From Pseudomonas sp. B21-023 (GTDB taxonomy: Bacteria > Pseudomonadota > Gammaproteobacteria > Pseudomonadales > Pseudomonadaceae): a stretch of 64,000 nt of DNA. Location of the stretch: positions 2,267,501 through 2,331,500 of the forward strand of contig NZ_CP087190.1 in NCBI RefSeq assembly GCF_024749165.1, written 5' to 3'. Positions 35,030 to 44,287 of the stretch are shown here, piece by piece. The notes beneath the pieces were generated by a model. It searched no databases. It was not told where the DNA came from and saw nothing but the letters and a program-made list of their open reading frames with translations. The first letter of the stretch is position 1, and every line of letters begins with the position of its first letter. The translations under genes and the position numbers were made by a program.

Positions 35030-36451
35030 TCACTCCTTGCGTTCAGAGGTGAGGCGCAGCGCCAATGGCAGGGCCAGCAGCGGTGCGCAGGCGAATACGG
35101 CGAACAGCCACAATGCCGCCCGGCGCGCGCCCTCGACGCCACCGGGCTCGACCAGCCCGGCGCTGTTGGCTACCAGGCCGGCCAGGGCCGCGGCCAGCGC
35201 GGTGGCATACAGCTGCACGGTGGTGATCGAGGCCGAAGCGAGGTTTTCCTCGCCGGGGCGCGCCGCTTGCAGCACGCGGGTAAGCAAGTGCGGCCAGCCC
35301 AGGCCGATGCCCAGGCCCACGCCGGCCAGGGCCAGGGCAAACACGGCCAGGCCCGGCGTGCTGGCCACCCACGTCACGGCGGGTGTCAGCAGAGCCAGGG
35401 CCAGTAGCGCCAGGACCACCAGCAGCGGGCCGCAGCGGATCTGCCAGGCGCCGCCATCGCGGTCACGCCCGGCGCTGGCCAGGGCGCCGACCGTCCAGCC
35501 GGCGGCCATCACGGCCGTCAGGTAGCCTGCGGCCAGGGGGCCGAAGCCATGGATGCGCTGCAGGAAATAGGGCACATAGATCTCGGTGGTGATGGCCGCC
35601 ACCAGCAGGCACATCATGGCGAACAGCGCGCCCATCGGTTGCCTGAGACTGTAGGCGCCGGTGGGCAGCAGGTGGTGACGGGCACGGGGATCGAGGCGGG
35701 CGATCAGCGCGGCGATGGCCAGCCCGGCGACGATCCCGGCCAGATTGACCCACAGTGAGTCGGCCAGGCTGGCCGCGCAGATCGCCAACACCGAGGCCAC
35801 CAGGCAGGCGATCAGGCCATAGGCCGGGCGTGCGCCATTGTCGTCCAGCGCCTGGCGCGCCGGCAGGCGCAGGCAGACGATCAGCGCCAGGGCGGCGGCC
35901 ACCGGCAGTAGCGACCAGAATGCCCAGCGCCAGTGCCCGCCCTCGGCGAACACACCGCCCACGGCGGGGCCGCACAGCGTGGCCACCCCCCACATCGCCG
36001 AGACCAGGGCCATGGCGCGGGGCCACAGGCGGCTCTCGAACACCAGGTGGATCAGTGCATAGCTCAAGGCGAACAGGATGCCACCGCCCAGGCCTTGCAC
36101 GCTGCGCCCGATCAGCAGCAGCGGCATGCTGGTGGCCATTGCGCACACTGCCGAACCGAGGGTGAACACCAGCAGTGCCAGCAGGTAGGCGACCCGTGGC
36201 CCACCGCGGGCCAGCAGGCGGGTGGAAAGGGTGGAGCCGATGATTGAGGCCACCACGAACAAGGTGGTGTTCCAGGCATAGAAGGCCAACCCGCCGATTT
36301 CGTCGATCACCGTGGGCAGCAGCGTGGTGACGATATAGACATTGACGGCGTGCAGGGCGACCCCGCCGGCCAGGGCGATCGAGCGCAGCGCGTTGCCGCC
36401 GCTGAGCAGTTCGCTCCAGCGTGCGGGGGGCTGTTCGGGGATGGCGGTCAT
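35030..36451 (-). CDS. MFS multidrug/metabolite exporter
   Basis: A 473-residue major facilitator protein with at least 12, possibly 14, hydrophobic helices. The loop 2-3 region reads STRLLARGGPRVAYLLA, and motif C-like glycines occur in GVATLCGPAVGGVFAEGG. The start ATG 36451 has an AAGGAG site five bases away. It is followed two bases later by the methyltransferase gene, so the two form an operon. Its position makes it the likely efflux and self-protection pump for the azapteridine product. Confidence 0.85.
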   Translation of the reverse strand: MTAIPEQPPARWSELLSGGNALRSIALAGGVALHAVNVYIVTTLLPTVIDEIGGLAFYAWNTTLFVVASIIGSTLSTRLLARGGPRVAYLLALLVFTLGSAVCAMATSMPLLLIGRSVQGLGGGILFALSYALIHLVFESRLWPRAMALVSAMWGVATLCGPAVGGVFAEGGHWRWAFWSLLPVAAALALIVCLRLPARQALDDNGARPAYGLIACLVASVLAICAASLADSLWVNLAGIVAGLAIAALIARLDPRARHHLLPTGAYSLRQPMGALFAMMCLLVAAITTEIYVPYFLQRIHGFGPLAAGYLTAVMAAGWTVGALASAGRDRDGGAWQIRCGPLLVVLALLALALLTPAVTWVASTPGLAVFALALAGVGLGIGLGWPHLLTRVLQAARPGEENLASASITTVQLYATALAAALAGLVANSAGLVEPGGVEGARRAALWLFAVFACAPLLALPLALRLTSERKE

Positions 36452-36586
36452 GAAGGCTCCTTGCGTGATCCTGCGTTGGGAGTCTAGGAGCCGGAAAATC
36501 ATTATTCAAGAAGTTGCTTGTGTAATTTGGCTGCAGTGGATTTGTTAGGATCGTGCTCTTTTTGTCTTGTTCCAGGAGCTTCACCC

Positions 36587-36907
36587 ATGATCATCAGCAC
36601 CACCAGCCAGCTCGAAGGCCGCCCCGTTGCCGAATACCTCGGTGTGGTCAGCGCCGAATCGGTGCAGGGGATCAACTTCGTGCGCGATTTCTTCGCACGC
36701 TTTCGCGACTTCTTCGGTGGCCGTTCGCAGACCCTGGAGAGCGCGCTGAAGCTGGCCCGCGAGCAGGCCACCGAGGAGCTTGTGGCGCGGGCACGGCAGT
36801 TGCAAGCCGATGCGGTGGTAGGCGTGGACTTCGAGATCAGCATGCCGTCGGTGCAGGGCGGCATGGTCGTGGTATTCGCCACCGGTACGGCGGTGCGGTT
36901 GAAGTAA
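36587..36907 (+). CDS. UPF0145/YbjQ-family protein
   Basis: A 106-residue cytoplasmic protein of the YbjQ (DUF74) family. It starts MIISTTSQLEGRPVAEYLGVV and ends with the family block ADAVVGVDFEI and VVVFATGTAV. The family forms pentamers and is sometimes annotated as heavy-metal binding, with no proven function. ATG 36587 has an AGGAG site seven bases upstream. No operon partner is evident. Confidence 0.9.
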   Translation: MIISTTSQLEGRPVAEYLGVVSAESVQGINFVRDFFARFRDFFGGRSQTLESALKLAREQATEELVARARQLQADAVVGVDFEISMPSVQGGMVVVFATGTAVRLK

Positions 36908-37047
36908 GGCCAGTTGCCACTGGTCGGGCAAGGAGGTTTTGCCCGGCTGGTCTGCAAATGACCGGCTAGTCTCACTTCAACGGGCCGCTGCTTCACTAGG
37001 CAGGTGCATTGCCTGCCGGCACGGTCGCCATTGGAGGGAGTCAGGGC

Positions 37048-37236
37048 ATGAGCGAATCTTTTTTTGAAGACCTGAACGATGCGTTTCCGATCAACAGCCA
37101 GGTGCGCTGCGGGCAAGCGGCCTTGCGCCTGGGCTTTGCCAACATGACCCTGGACGAGTCGGAGCAATTGCAGCCGGCGCACCTGCAACGGGCCAAGAAG
37201 GGGCGGTTCACGCCGCGTGTCCCGTCGAAAAAGTGA
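37048..37236 (+). CDS. Small hypothetical protein (62 aa)
   Basis: A 62-residue protein starting MSESFFEDLNDAFPINSQVR and ending in a basic tail (RAKKGRFTPRVPSKK). A strong GGAGGGAG ribosome site precedes ATG 37048, which supports it as a real gene despite its size. There is no signal peptide or membrane helix. No known domain was recognised. Confidence 0.6.
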   Translation: MSESFFEDLNDAFPINSQVRCGQAALRLGFANMTLDESEQLQPAHLQRAKKGRFTPRVPSKK

Positions 37237-37247
37237 AACAGCACATT

Positions 37248-37311
37248 AGCGGGGCAAGCCTGCTCCCACAGACCTTGCTAGAAATCTGTGGGGGCGGGCT
37301 TGCCCCGAGAT
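37248..37311. repeat. REP-like inverted pair (REPIN)
   Basis: Facing REP units, AGCGGGGCAAGCCTGCTCCC and its inverse TGTGGGGGCGGGCTTGCCCC, flank about 15 bases. They begin directly after the stop of the 62-residue gene. Same family as 7278-7344. Confidence 0.75.
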
Positions 37312-37461
37312 CATGTTTGTCCGAACACTGCAAAACCGCCCAACGGCACGCATTTTCCGTCATTTCTTGATCCCGCTCATGGTATCGGTGCGTCCCCCTC
37401 GCCGCCGGCTTGAGGCTGTGCTTTTCTTGCGCGGCATTTCAGACACGGAGTATCGACTTCA

Positions 37462-37767
37462 ATGCGAATCAGGGAAGAGACCTACTGGCAATGGGCCGAT
37501 GCGCAGTTGCACAGCCGCAGCCATGACGAGGAGTTGAGCGACGGCACCAGCATCGATGTGCAGGTGCGCCTGTCCAGGGTTGGCGCCACGCAGCTGTTTC
37601 TCGGGCTGTACGCCCGCGACGGCAAGGCACTGCTGGAGGAGTACTACCCCTCGCGTCCGGGCGAAACCATGACACGGGCCCTGGTGTGGGGCGTTGACCG
37701 TGCCCGCGCCCTGGCCACGGGCGCCTTGCCGCTGCCCGAAGCGATGCCGCGCAGGCGCCAGGCATGA
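37462..37767 (+). CDS. Hypothetical protein (101 aa)
   Basis: A soluble-looking 101-residue protein (MRIREETYWQWADAQLHSRS at the start, PRRRQA at the end) with mixed charge, no membrane helix and no domain I recognise. A GGAG site lies about 12 bases before ATG 37462. The good codon pattern over the full length makes it likely real. It converges on the next gene across a shared hairpin. Confidence 0.6.
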   Translation: MRIREETYWQWADAQLHSRSHDEELSDGTSIDVQVRLSRVGATQLFLGLYARDGKALLEEYYPSRPGETMTRALVWGVDRARALATGALPLPEAMPRRRQA

Positions 37768-37795
37768 AAAAGCCCGGCCTTTGTCGGGCCGGGCT
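37767..37795 (-). terminator. Rho-independent terminator for the leftward gene 37821-38150
   Basis: A strong stem (AGCCCGGC pairing with GCCGGGCT, loop about 9 bases) is followed on the minus strand by a run of five T (the AAAAA at 37767-37771 on the plus strand). The stem may also end the converging gene, whose stop codon touches it. Confidence 0.75.
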
Positions 37796-37820
37796 CAAGA
37801 AACGGTGTAAAGCCGCGGGA

Positions 37821-38150
37821 TCAATTCAACGCGTCGATCACCTTGATTGCCTGCCGCTCACGGGCGGTCGGCCATTCTTGTTGCAGGGTCTCGAGTACGC
37901 GACCGACGAAGGAGGTGTCGGCGGCGGCCTTCTTGCCGACGTAGCCCTGGCCACGGCGGTAGACCTTGAAACGGGCGCGCATGCTGGGCATGTGCGATTC
38001 GAACTCGTCTTCGACCGTGTTCGGCGGCAGGCGATCCAGGCGGACCTCGCCGGATTGGCTGACCCACAGCAGGTGGTCGTCGAGGCTGTCCTTGCGCGCG
38101 GCGAACAGCTGGGCCAGTTGGTCGATGGTTGGATTGTTGTTCAAGTTCAT
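37821..38150 (-). CDS. Hypothetical protein (109 aa)
   Basis: A small soluble protein reading MNLNNNPTIDQLAQLFAARK at the start. It also contains LWVSQSGEVRLDRLP, FKVYRRGQGYVGKKAA and a helical tail, which may be nucleic-acid binding but give no known domain. Two adjacent ATG codons (38153, 38150) follow a GGGGG site, and the second is better spaced. A terminator lies just downstream. Confidence 0.65.
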   Translation of the reverse strand: MNLNNNPTIDQLAQLFAARKDSLDDHLLWVSQSGEVRLDRLPPNTVEDEFESHMPSMRARFKVYRRGQGYVGKKAAADTSFVGRVLETLQQEWPTARERQAIKVIDALN

Positions 38151-38496
38151 CATAAAGCCCCCATTACTCACATTCGTTGGTGAAGTTCGTCTGAAGTTCA
38201 CATTGGCGCCACACCATGTAGCGCGCTAACCAAGGCTGCTACAGCAGCTTCGCAACAGGGGCTTTCTCACGCTGCCTTCTGGGCAGTTTCCCTCTCCACG
38301 GACGGCCTGCGTTACCGCGCAGGCCGTCTGGAACACCCTTGCCACCGCTCCCGATCAGGGAGACGGCCTCATCATGCCCAAGGCGCGGGAAGGGCGTCAA
38401 CCGTTTTGTAGTGATTATTTTTAGTCACTACATCTTGTCGGACAATCCTCTTCGTTGTGTCTGTCGAGTCCGTTCGCCGGCGTCGGGAATCGGCCG
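38151..38496. other. Gene-free stretch with dyad elements
   Basis: No gene was seen in 346 bases. A GC-rich stem (GACGGCCTGCG with CGCAGGCCGTC) lies at about 38302-38328 without a T-run. At 38407-38432 a perfect 8-base inverted repeat, TGTAGTGA and TCACTACA, is spaced by 10 bases in an AT-rich patch. At 38434-38446 the string CTTGTCGGACAAT repeats the dyad found at 19670. These look like regulatory sites, but no promoter or gene using them could be assigned. Confidence 0.4.
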
Positions 38497-39636
38497 TCAT
38501 GGCTCCAGGCTTGAGAGGATGCGTTGCGCGACACGTACCCGCTCCTCGTTGGGGTAGTTGCGGTTGGCCAGCAGTACGATGCCCATCTGTTTCGACGGCA
38601 CGAATGCCACGTAGGCGCCAAAACCGCTGGTTGCGCCGGTTTTGTTGTACCAGGCGGCAGGCTCGGCGGGCAGCGCCGGGTTCAACGCCTTTATCGGGTT
38701 TTCTCCGCGGATGATCTTTGCGCCGTTGTATTCCAACAGGGTGTCGAGGTTGACCGGGTAGGGGTAGCGCTCCCAGCCCAGGCCCTGGGTCATGGCGCCG
38801 ACCTGGAAGTAGCCGGCCTGTGTGATGGCGATGGCCTGGCGTAGGGCAGGGTCGAGCGCGGCCGGTTGCAGTTGCAACTGGACATAGCGCAACAGGTCGC
38901 TGGCGCTGGTCTTGATGCCGTAGGCCTGCTCGGCGTAAGGGCCCGGGCTGACTCGCACAGGCTTGTCCTTGGCGTCGTAGCCCTGGGCATAGAGGCCCCG
39001 GAGGTTGGCCGGTACTTCCAGGTAGGTATGCTCGAGGCCCAACCGAGGCAGCAGCCCCTGGGTCATCAGCTCGGCGAATGGCCGCTGTTGCGCACGCGCC
39101 GCCAGGTCGCCGAACAGGCCCAGGCTGGGGTTCGAGTAGCAGCGCTGGGTGCCGGGTTCGGCGCGGCGTTGCCAGTGCTGCAACCAGGCCAGGGTCTGCT
39201 CAGGCGTTTGCACCTCGTCGGGAAACTGCAGCGGCAGGCAGTCGCCGCTGTAGGCGCCCAGCTCAAGCACACTGGCGCTGCCGATCGGCGCCTTGGCCAG
39301 GGCGGGCTGGTAGCGGCTGGCGGGCGCCGCGAGGTCGAGCTTGCCCTCGGCGCTGGCCAGGGCGGCGAGGGTGGCGGTGTAGGTCTTGCTCACCGAGCCG
39401 ACCTCGAACAACGTATCGCGGGTCACTGCCTGGCCGCGGGCCTTGTCGGCCAGGCCGTAGTTGAAATAATGCGATTGGCCATTGGCATACACTGCCACGG
39501 CCATGCCGGCGATGCCGTGCTCGCGCATCAGCGGCTGGATGACGCCATCGACGCTGTGCTGCAGGTCGCCTGCCAACAGTGGTGGCGCGGCCAGCGTCAG
39601 GGCAGTGGCCAGCAGCAGGTGCGGGGGACGTTTCAT
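38497..39636 (-). CDS. ampC: Class C beta-lactamase (AmpC family)
   Basis: A 379-residue periplasmic serine hydrolase with a Sec signal (MKRPPHLLLATALTLAAPPLLA). All three active-site elements are present: Ser81-x-x-Lys84 (GSVSKTYT), Tyr-Ser-Asn (CYSNPSLG) and Lys-Thr-Gly (NKTGATSGFG). The block LPLQFPDEV is typical of AmpC enzymes. An extra Cys pair region (YSGDCLPLQ and QRCYSN) could form a disulfide. No divergent ampR gene is present, so induction, if any, would depend on a distant regulator. Confidence 0.92.
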   Translation of the reverse strand: MKRPPHLLLATALTLAAPPLLAGDLQHSVDGVIQPLMREHGIAGMAVAVYANGQSHYFNYGLADKARGQAVTRDTLFEVGSVSKTYTATLAALASAEGKLDLAAPASRYQPALAKAPIGSASVLELGAYSGDCLPLQFPDEVQTPEQTLAWLQHWQRRAEPGTQRCYSNPSLGLFGDLAARAQQRPFAELMTQGLLPRLGLEHTYLEVPANLRGLYAQGYDAKDKPVRVSPGPYAEQAYGIKTSASDLLRYVQLQLQPAALDPALRQAIAITQAGYFQVGAMTQGLGWERYPYPVNLDTLLEYNGAKIIRGENPIKALNPALPAEPAAWYNKTGATSGFGAYVAFVPSKQMGIVLLANRNYPNEERVRVAQRILSSLEP

Positions 39637-39769
39637 GGTGCAAGGTTCCTTTTCGTGATTCAGCCGCCGGGTTGTCCGTTGGGCGACACTGGCAGGGGTT
39701 CCGGCGTTAGCGGCAGAAATGCCGAGACCTTATCGTCCAGGCTTGCACAAAGACAAGACGGAACCTGTG

Positions 39770-40762
39770 ATGAGATATTTGCGCATGCTGTTCGACAACT
39801 TCACCCTGGCCCTGCTCGGGGTGGTGTTCATCGCCACCGTGCTGCCGTGTTCCGGCGAGGGCGCGGTGCTGTTCGGCTGGCTGACCAACCTGGCCATCGG
39901 CCTGCTGTTCTTCCTGCACGGCGCCAAGCTATCGCGCGAGGCGATCATCGCCGGTGCCGGCCACTGGCGCCTGCACCTGCTGGTGTTCTCCTGCACCTTC
40001 GTGCTGTTCCCGCTGCTGGGGCTGGCGTTCAAGCCGCTGTTCGTGCCGCTGGTGGGCAATGAGCTGTACCTGGGCGTGCTCTACCTGTGCGCCTTGCCGG
40101 CCACGGTGCAGTCGGCCATCGCCTTTACCTCGCTGGCCCGTGGCAACGTGCCTGCGGCGATCTGCAGCGCGGCGGCCTCGAGCCTGCTGGGGATCTTCCT
40201 CACGCCGCTGCTGGTGGTGATGTTGCTGGGCGCCTCGGGCGACACCGGCTCCGGGCTGGACGCGGTGCTGAAGATCACCCTGCAGTTGTTGGTGCCCTTC
40301 GTCGCCGGACAGGTCGCCCGCCGCTGGATCGGTGCCTGGGTCCAGCGCAATGCGCGCTGGCTGAAACTGGTGGATCAGGGCTCGATCCTGCTGGTGGTGT
40401 ACACCGCCTTCAGCGAGGCGGTGGTGACCGGGTTGTGGCACACGGTGTCGCCGCAGCACCTGGCGGGCCTGTTCGCCGTGTGCGGGATCCTGCTGGCGGT
40501 GGTGCTGCTCGGCACGCGGCTGCTCGGGCGGCTGCTGGGCTTCAATGTCGAGGACCGCATCACCATTCTCTTCGCAGGGTCCAAGAAGAGCCTGGCAACC
40601 GGCGTGCCCATGGCCCAGGTGCTGTTCGTCGGCGGTGGCATTGGGGCGATGATCCTGCCGTTGATGCTGTTCCACCAGATCCAGCTGATGGTCTGCGCGG
40701 TGCTGGCGCAGCGTTATGCCGCGCGGGTCGAGGAAGGCGCGCGGGCGTCGGCGGCTTCCTGA
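39770..40762 (+). CDS. Bile acid:sodium symporter family protein (YfeH-like)
   Basis: A 330-residue inner-membrane transporter of the BASS superfamily (SBF-like) with nine or ten hydrophobic helices. Family landmarks are the first-half ALPATVQSAIAFTSLARGNVPAAICSAAASS and the second-half FAGSKKSLATGVPMA. The start ATG 39770 is chosen because the family begins MRYLRMLFDNF and a GGAA site precedes it. The substrate is unknown. It stands alone between AmpC and a convergent gene. Confidence 0.88.
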   Translation: MRYLRMLFDNFTLALLGVVFIATVLPCSGEGAVLFGWLTNLAIGLLFFLHGAKLSREAIIAGAGHWRLHLLVFSCTFVLFPLLGLAFKPLFVPLVGNELYLGVLYLCALPATVQSAIAFTSLARGNVPAAICSAAASSLLGIFLTPLLVVMLLGASGDTGSGLDAVLKITLQLLVPFVAGQVARRWIGAWVQRNARWLKLVDQGSILLVVYTAFSEAVVTGLWHTVSPQHLAGLFAVCGILLAVVLLGTRLLGRLLGFNVEDRITILFAGSKKSLATGVPMAQVLFVGGGIGAMILPLMLFHQIQLMVCAVLAQRYAARVEEGARASAAS

Positions 40763-40796
40763 GACGGATTCGTTGCCGCAGGCCCGCGCCAGCGAC

Positions 40797-42113
40797 CTAC
40801 CAGGCCAGCGGCCGGTCGAACCCTTTCCAGCACAACCAGCGGCGCACCTCGCCATGCGCCCCCGTGCCGATCTGCCACTGCGGTCGGCCACGGTCCAGGG
40901 CGATCTGCGAAATGAACCCGGCATGGCTGGCCACCACCAGGGTGCGGCCGTCGGCGCTGATGTCCATGGCGCTGATGGTCGAACCAAGATAGTGCTGCCA
41001 GTGCTCGTGGCCGTCCTCGCCGAAGGCGCGCAGGTAGCCATGGGCGTCACCGACGATGTATTCGCCATCGCGGGCCACCCCGGCGTAGACCCTTGCGCCG
41101 TCCTGCAGCAGTGGCGTGCGCGGGTCATTGCTGTAGAAACCGGTATCCAGCCCCGGCAGGTCGGCCAACCGCACGCCGACGGTGCCGCCCTGATAGAAGT
41201 GGCAGGCATTGAGGATCAGCTGGTCGCCCCGGCGGTTGAACAGCGCGAAGTGCGGGTACTCGCTGGCCGGGCCGACCTCTGCGATGCGCCTGAACTGCTC
41301 GTCGAGCACCAGGTGACGGCCGCATTGTTCGCCCAGGGCGACCAGCCTGCCGTCCGGTGACAGCGCGGCATGTGCCATCGTCAGGCCCAGGGCGATGTCG
41401 TCCGGGTCAGTGCCCTGGCGCAGCTCCTCGAGAATATCGTCCTCGCGTGGCAGCAGCCGCGTGGCACCAGCGGCGGCAAGCACGAAGATGCCGTCGCTGC
41501 TGACCAGCAGGACCCGCTGGCCATCGGGGAAGGGCAGCAGCGCAGTGGGCGTCGGCGGCAGGTCGAAGGGGTCGAACGGGTAACCCGCCGGTAACCCTTC
41601 CAGACCATGGGGCCAGGCCAGCCGCGCCACTTGCGGGCCACCCCAGCCATCGGTCACGCGTACCCCCTCGGCGTTGCCCAGGGCGAAGTAGCGCCGCCCT
41701 GGGCAGCGCCCGAAGTGCTCGACACCGATCACCGGGGTGACGCCCTGGTCGTCGAGGCGCAGCACCTGGCCGCGCTCGAACGGCATGCCGATGCGCACCA
41801 GCAGGCTGCCGTCGTCGAGCAGCAGCAGGTTGCCGATGCCCTGGGCCTGTTCGTCGAGCAATGGCAACAGCGGCAGATGCGCCGGGGGCCAGGCTTCGCG
41901 GAACAACTGGCGTTGCTGTTCGTCGGTGCCCGGGCGGTTTATGGCCAGCAGCGCCGCCTGCCAGGCGTCAAGCAGGTGCTCGGTGGCCGGCGCCTGTGGT
42001 TCCTCCAGATCGTCCCAGCCTTGCGCGCGGCCCTGCGCGACATAGCGGTTGATGGCCTCGGCATAGGCGATGACCGCCTCGCGCCATTGCTGCTGGGGGT
42101 GCTGCTTGTCCAT
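40797..42113 (-). CDS. Beta-propeller (WD40-like) hypothetical protein
   Basis: A 438-residue cytoplasmic protein. After a helical N-terminus (1-90) it has propeller-like repeats such as DGSLLVRIGMPFERGQVLRL, ALSPDGRLVALGEQCGRHLVL, DGEYIVGDAHGYLRAFGEDG and DISADGRTLVVASHAGFISQI. It is not a close match to ToxC but has the same fold type. There is no signal peptide and no operon partner. Function unknown. Confidence 0.75.
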   Translation of the reverse strand: MDKQHPQQQWREAVIAYAEAINRYVAQGRAQGWDDLEEPQAPATEHLLDAWQAALLAINRPGTDEQQRQLFREAWPPAHLPLLPLLDEQAQGIGNLLLLDDGSLLVRIGMPFERGQVLRLDDQGVTPVIGVEHFGRCPGRRYFALGNAEGVRVTDGWGGPQVARLAWPHGLEGLPAGYPFDPFDLPPTPTALLPFPDGQRVLLVSSDGIFVLAAAGATRLLPREDDILEELRQGTDPDDIALGLTMAHAALSPDGRLVALGEQCGRHLVLDEQFRRIAEVGPASEYPHFALFNRRGDQLILNACHFYQGGTVGVRLADLPGLDTGFYSNDPRTPLLQDGARVYAGVARDGEYIVGDAHGYLRAFGEDGHEHWQHYLGSTISAMDISADGRTLVVASHAGFISQIALDRGRPQWQIGTGAHGEVRRWLCWKGFDRPLAW

Positions 42114-42209
42114 GGGCGGATCGAACTCCTTGTTCCGCAGGGTAGGTGATGTGCGACAAAAGGGTGCACGCAGGCGCGCATGGTACTCCGTCCGCGCCCG
42201 CGGTTGTGA

Positions 42210-43547
<1,338 letters not shown>

Positions 43548-43556
43548 ACCACGCCT

Positions 43557-43590
43557 TCTGCAGGAGCGGTCAAAGCCGCTCTTGCAGGAT
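43557..43590. repeat. Short palindrome after the MFS gene
   Basis: CTGCAGGAGCGG and AGCCGCTCTTGCAG face each other around a TCAA loop, just after the SotB-like stop codon. There is no T-run. It resembles the short Pseudomonas intergenic palindromes and may act as a 3' stabiliser. Confidence 0.55.
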
Positions 43591-43676
43591 TTCCATTGAC
43601 CAAGAATCCCGGTTCCTGGCACCTCCAGCCCTGGAAATGTCTCCCGACTGATCCGCATCAACTTCCCTGTCAACAC

Positions 43677-43726
43677 GCGCCCCTGTAATAGGGGCGCTTG
43701 TGTATCGGCAAGGCTGCCTCTAATAT
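43677..43726 (+). promoter_or_regulatory. Hairpin and sigma70-type promoter for the DUF2165-mexHI-opmD operon
   Basis: A hairpin GCGCCCCT-GTAAT-AGGGGCGC (43677-43697) directly abuts a promoter: -35 TTGTGT (43698-43703), 17-base spacer, -10 TAATAT (43721-43726). The first start codon is 62 bases beyond. The hairpin touching the -35 box could be an operator or the tail of the upstream transcript. Confidence 0.6.
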
Positions 43727-43787
43727 CCAAGCGTTTTCTTGTGTAATTGCCTGGCGTCCCGCCCAGGCCATCAATACGGACGTTGAT

Positions 43788-44273
43788 ATGGATTTGCACA
43801 CCTCCCTGTGGCTGTTCCAGGCCATCCAGGCCGTGGGCCTGGCGTTGTGGCTGAGCATCGCGGTATTGAACAACCTGCAGGCCTTCGCCAGCTCCGTCGG
43901 CGCCATTGGCGCCACCTTGGCCATGGCGCCACTGCGCCAGCCGCCGGCCATCGAATTCCCCTTGCTGCGCAGGGCCTGTCATTCGGCGGGCCTGGCCCGC
44001 GCCGCGCTGCTGGTGATCCTGCTGCTGCAGATCGTCGCCAGCCTGGCGGCCTGGGTCGGCACCTATGGGCTGATCGTCGCCCAGGATCCGCTCCTGGCCC
44101 GGGCCTGGTTGAACCTGGCACTTGGCGCCTTCCTCGCCTTCACTTTCGCCATGCTGCTCGGGGGCCTGTGGTTCGGCTACTGGATACGCCAGGAAGGCCT
44201 GCAGCTCACCCACCTGGTGCTGGTGCTGTGGGCGACCCTGGCGTTCTTCCTGTTCAACCTGGATTGGGCCTGA
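43788..44273 (+). CDS. DUF2165-type small membrane protein
   Basis: A 161-residue inner-membrane protein with four hydrophobic helices (about 8-28, 68-92, 108-130 and 138-158), consistent with the DUF2165 family. It is the first gene of the operon with the mexHI-opmD-like pump, 14 bases before the adaptor. In P. aeruginosa the same place is taken by MexG, a small membrane protein of a different (DoxX) family. It may play an analogous accessory role. Function unknown. Confidence 0.75.
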   Translation: MDLHTSLWLFQAIQAVGLALWLSIAVLNNLQAFASSVGAIGATLAMAPLRQPPAIEFPLLRRACHSAGLARAALLVILLLQIVASLAAWVGTYGLIVAQDPLLARAWLNLALGAFLAFTFAMLLGGLWFGYWIRQEGLQLTHLVLVLWATLAFFLFNLDWA

Positions 44274-44287
44274 GGCGAGGACGCGCA

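Noticed and set aside
38302..38328. Rho-independent terminator
   Set aside because: A strong stem is present but there is no T-run on either strand.
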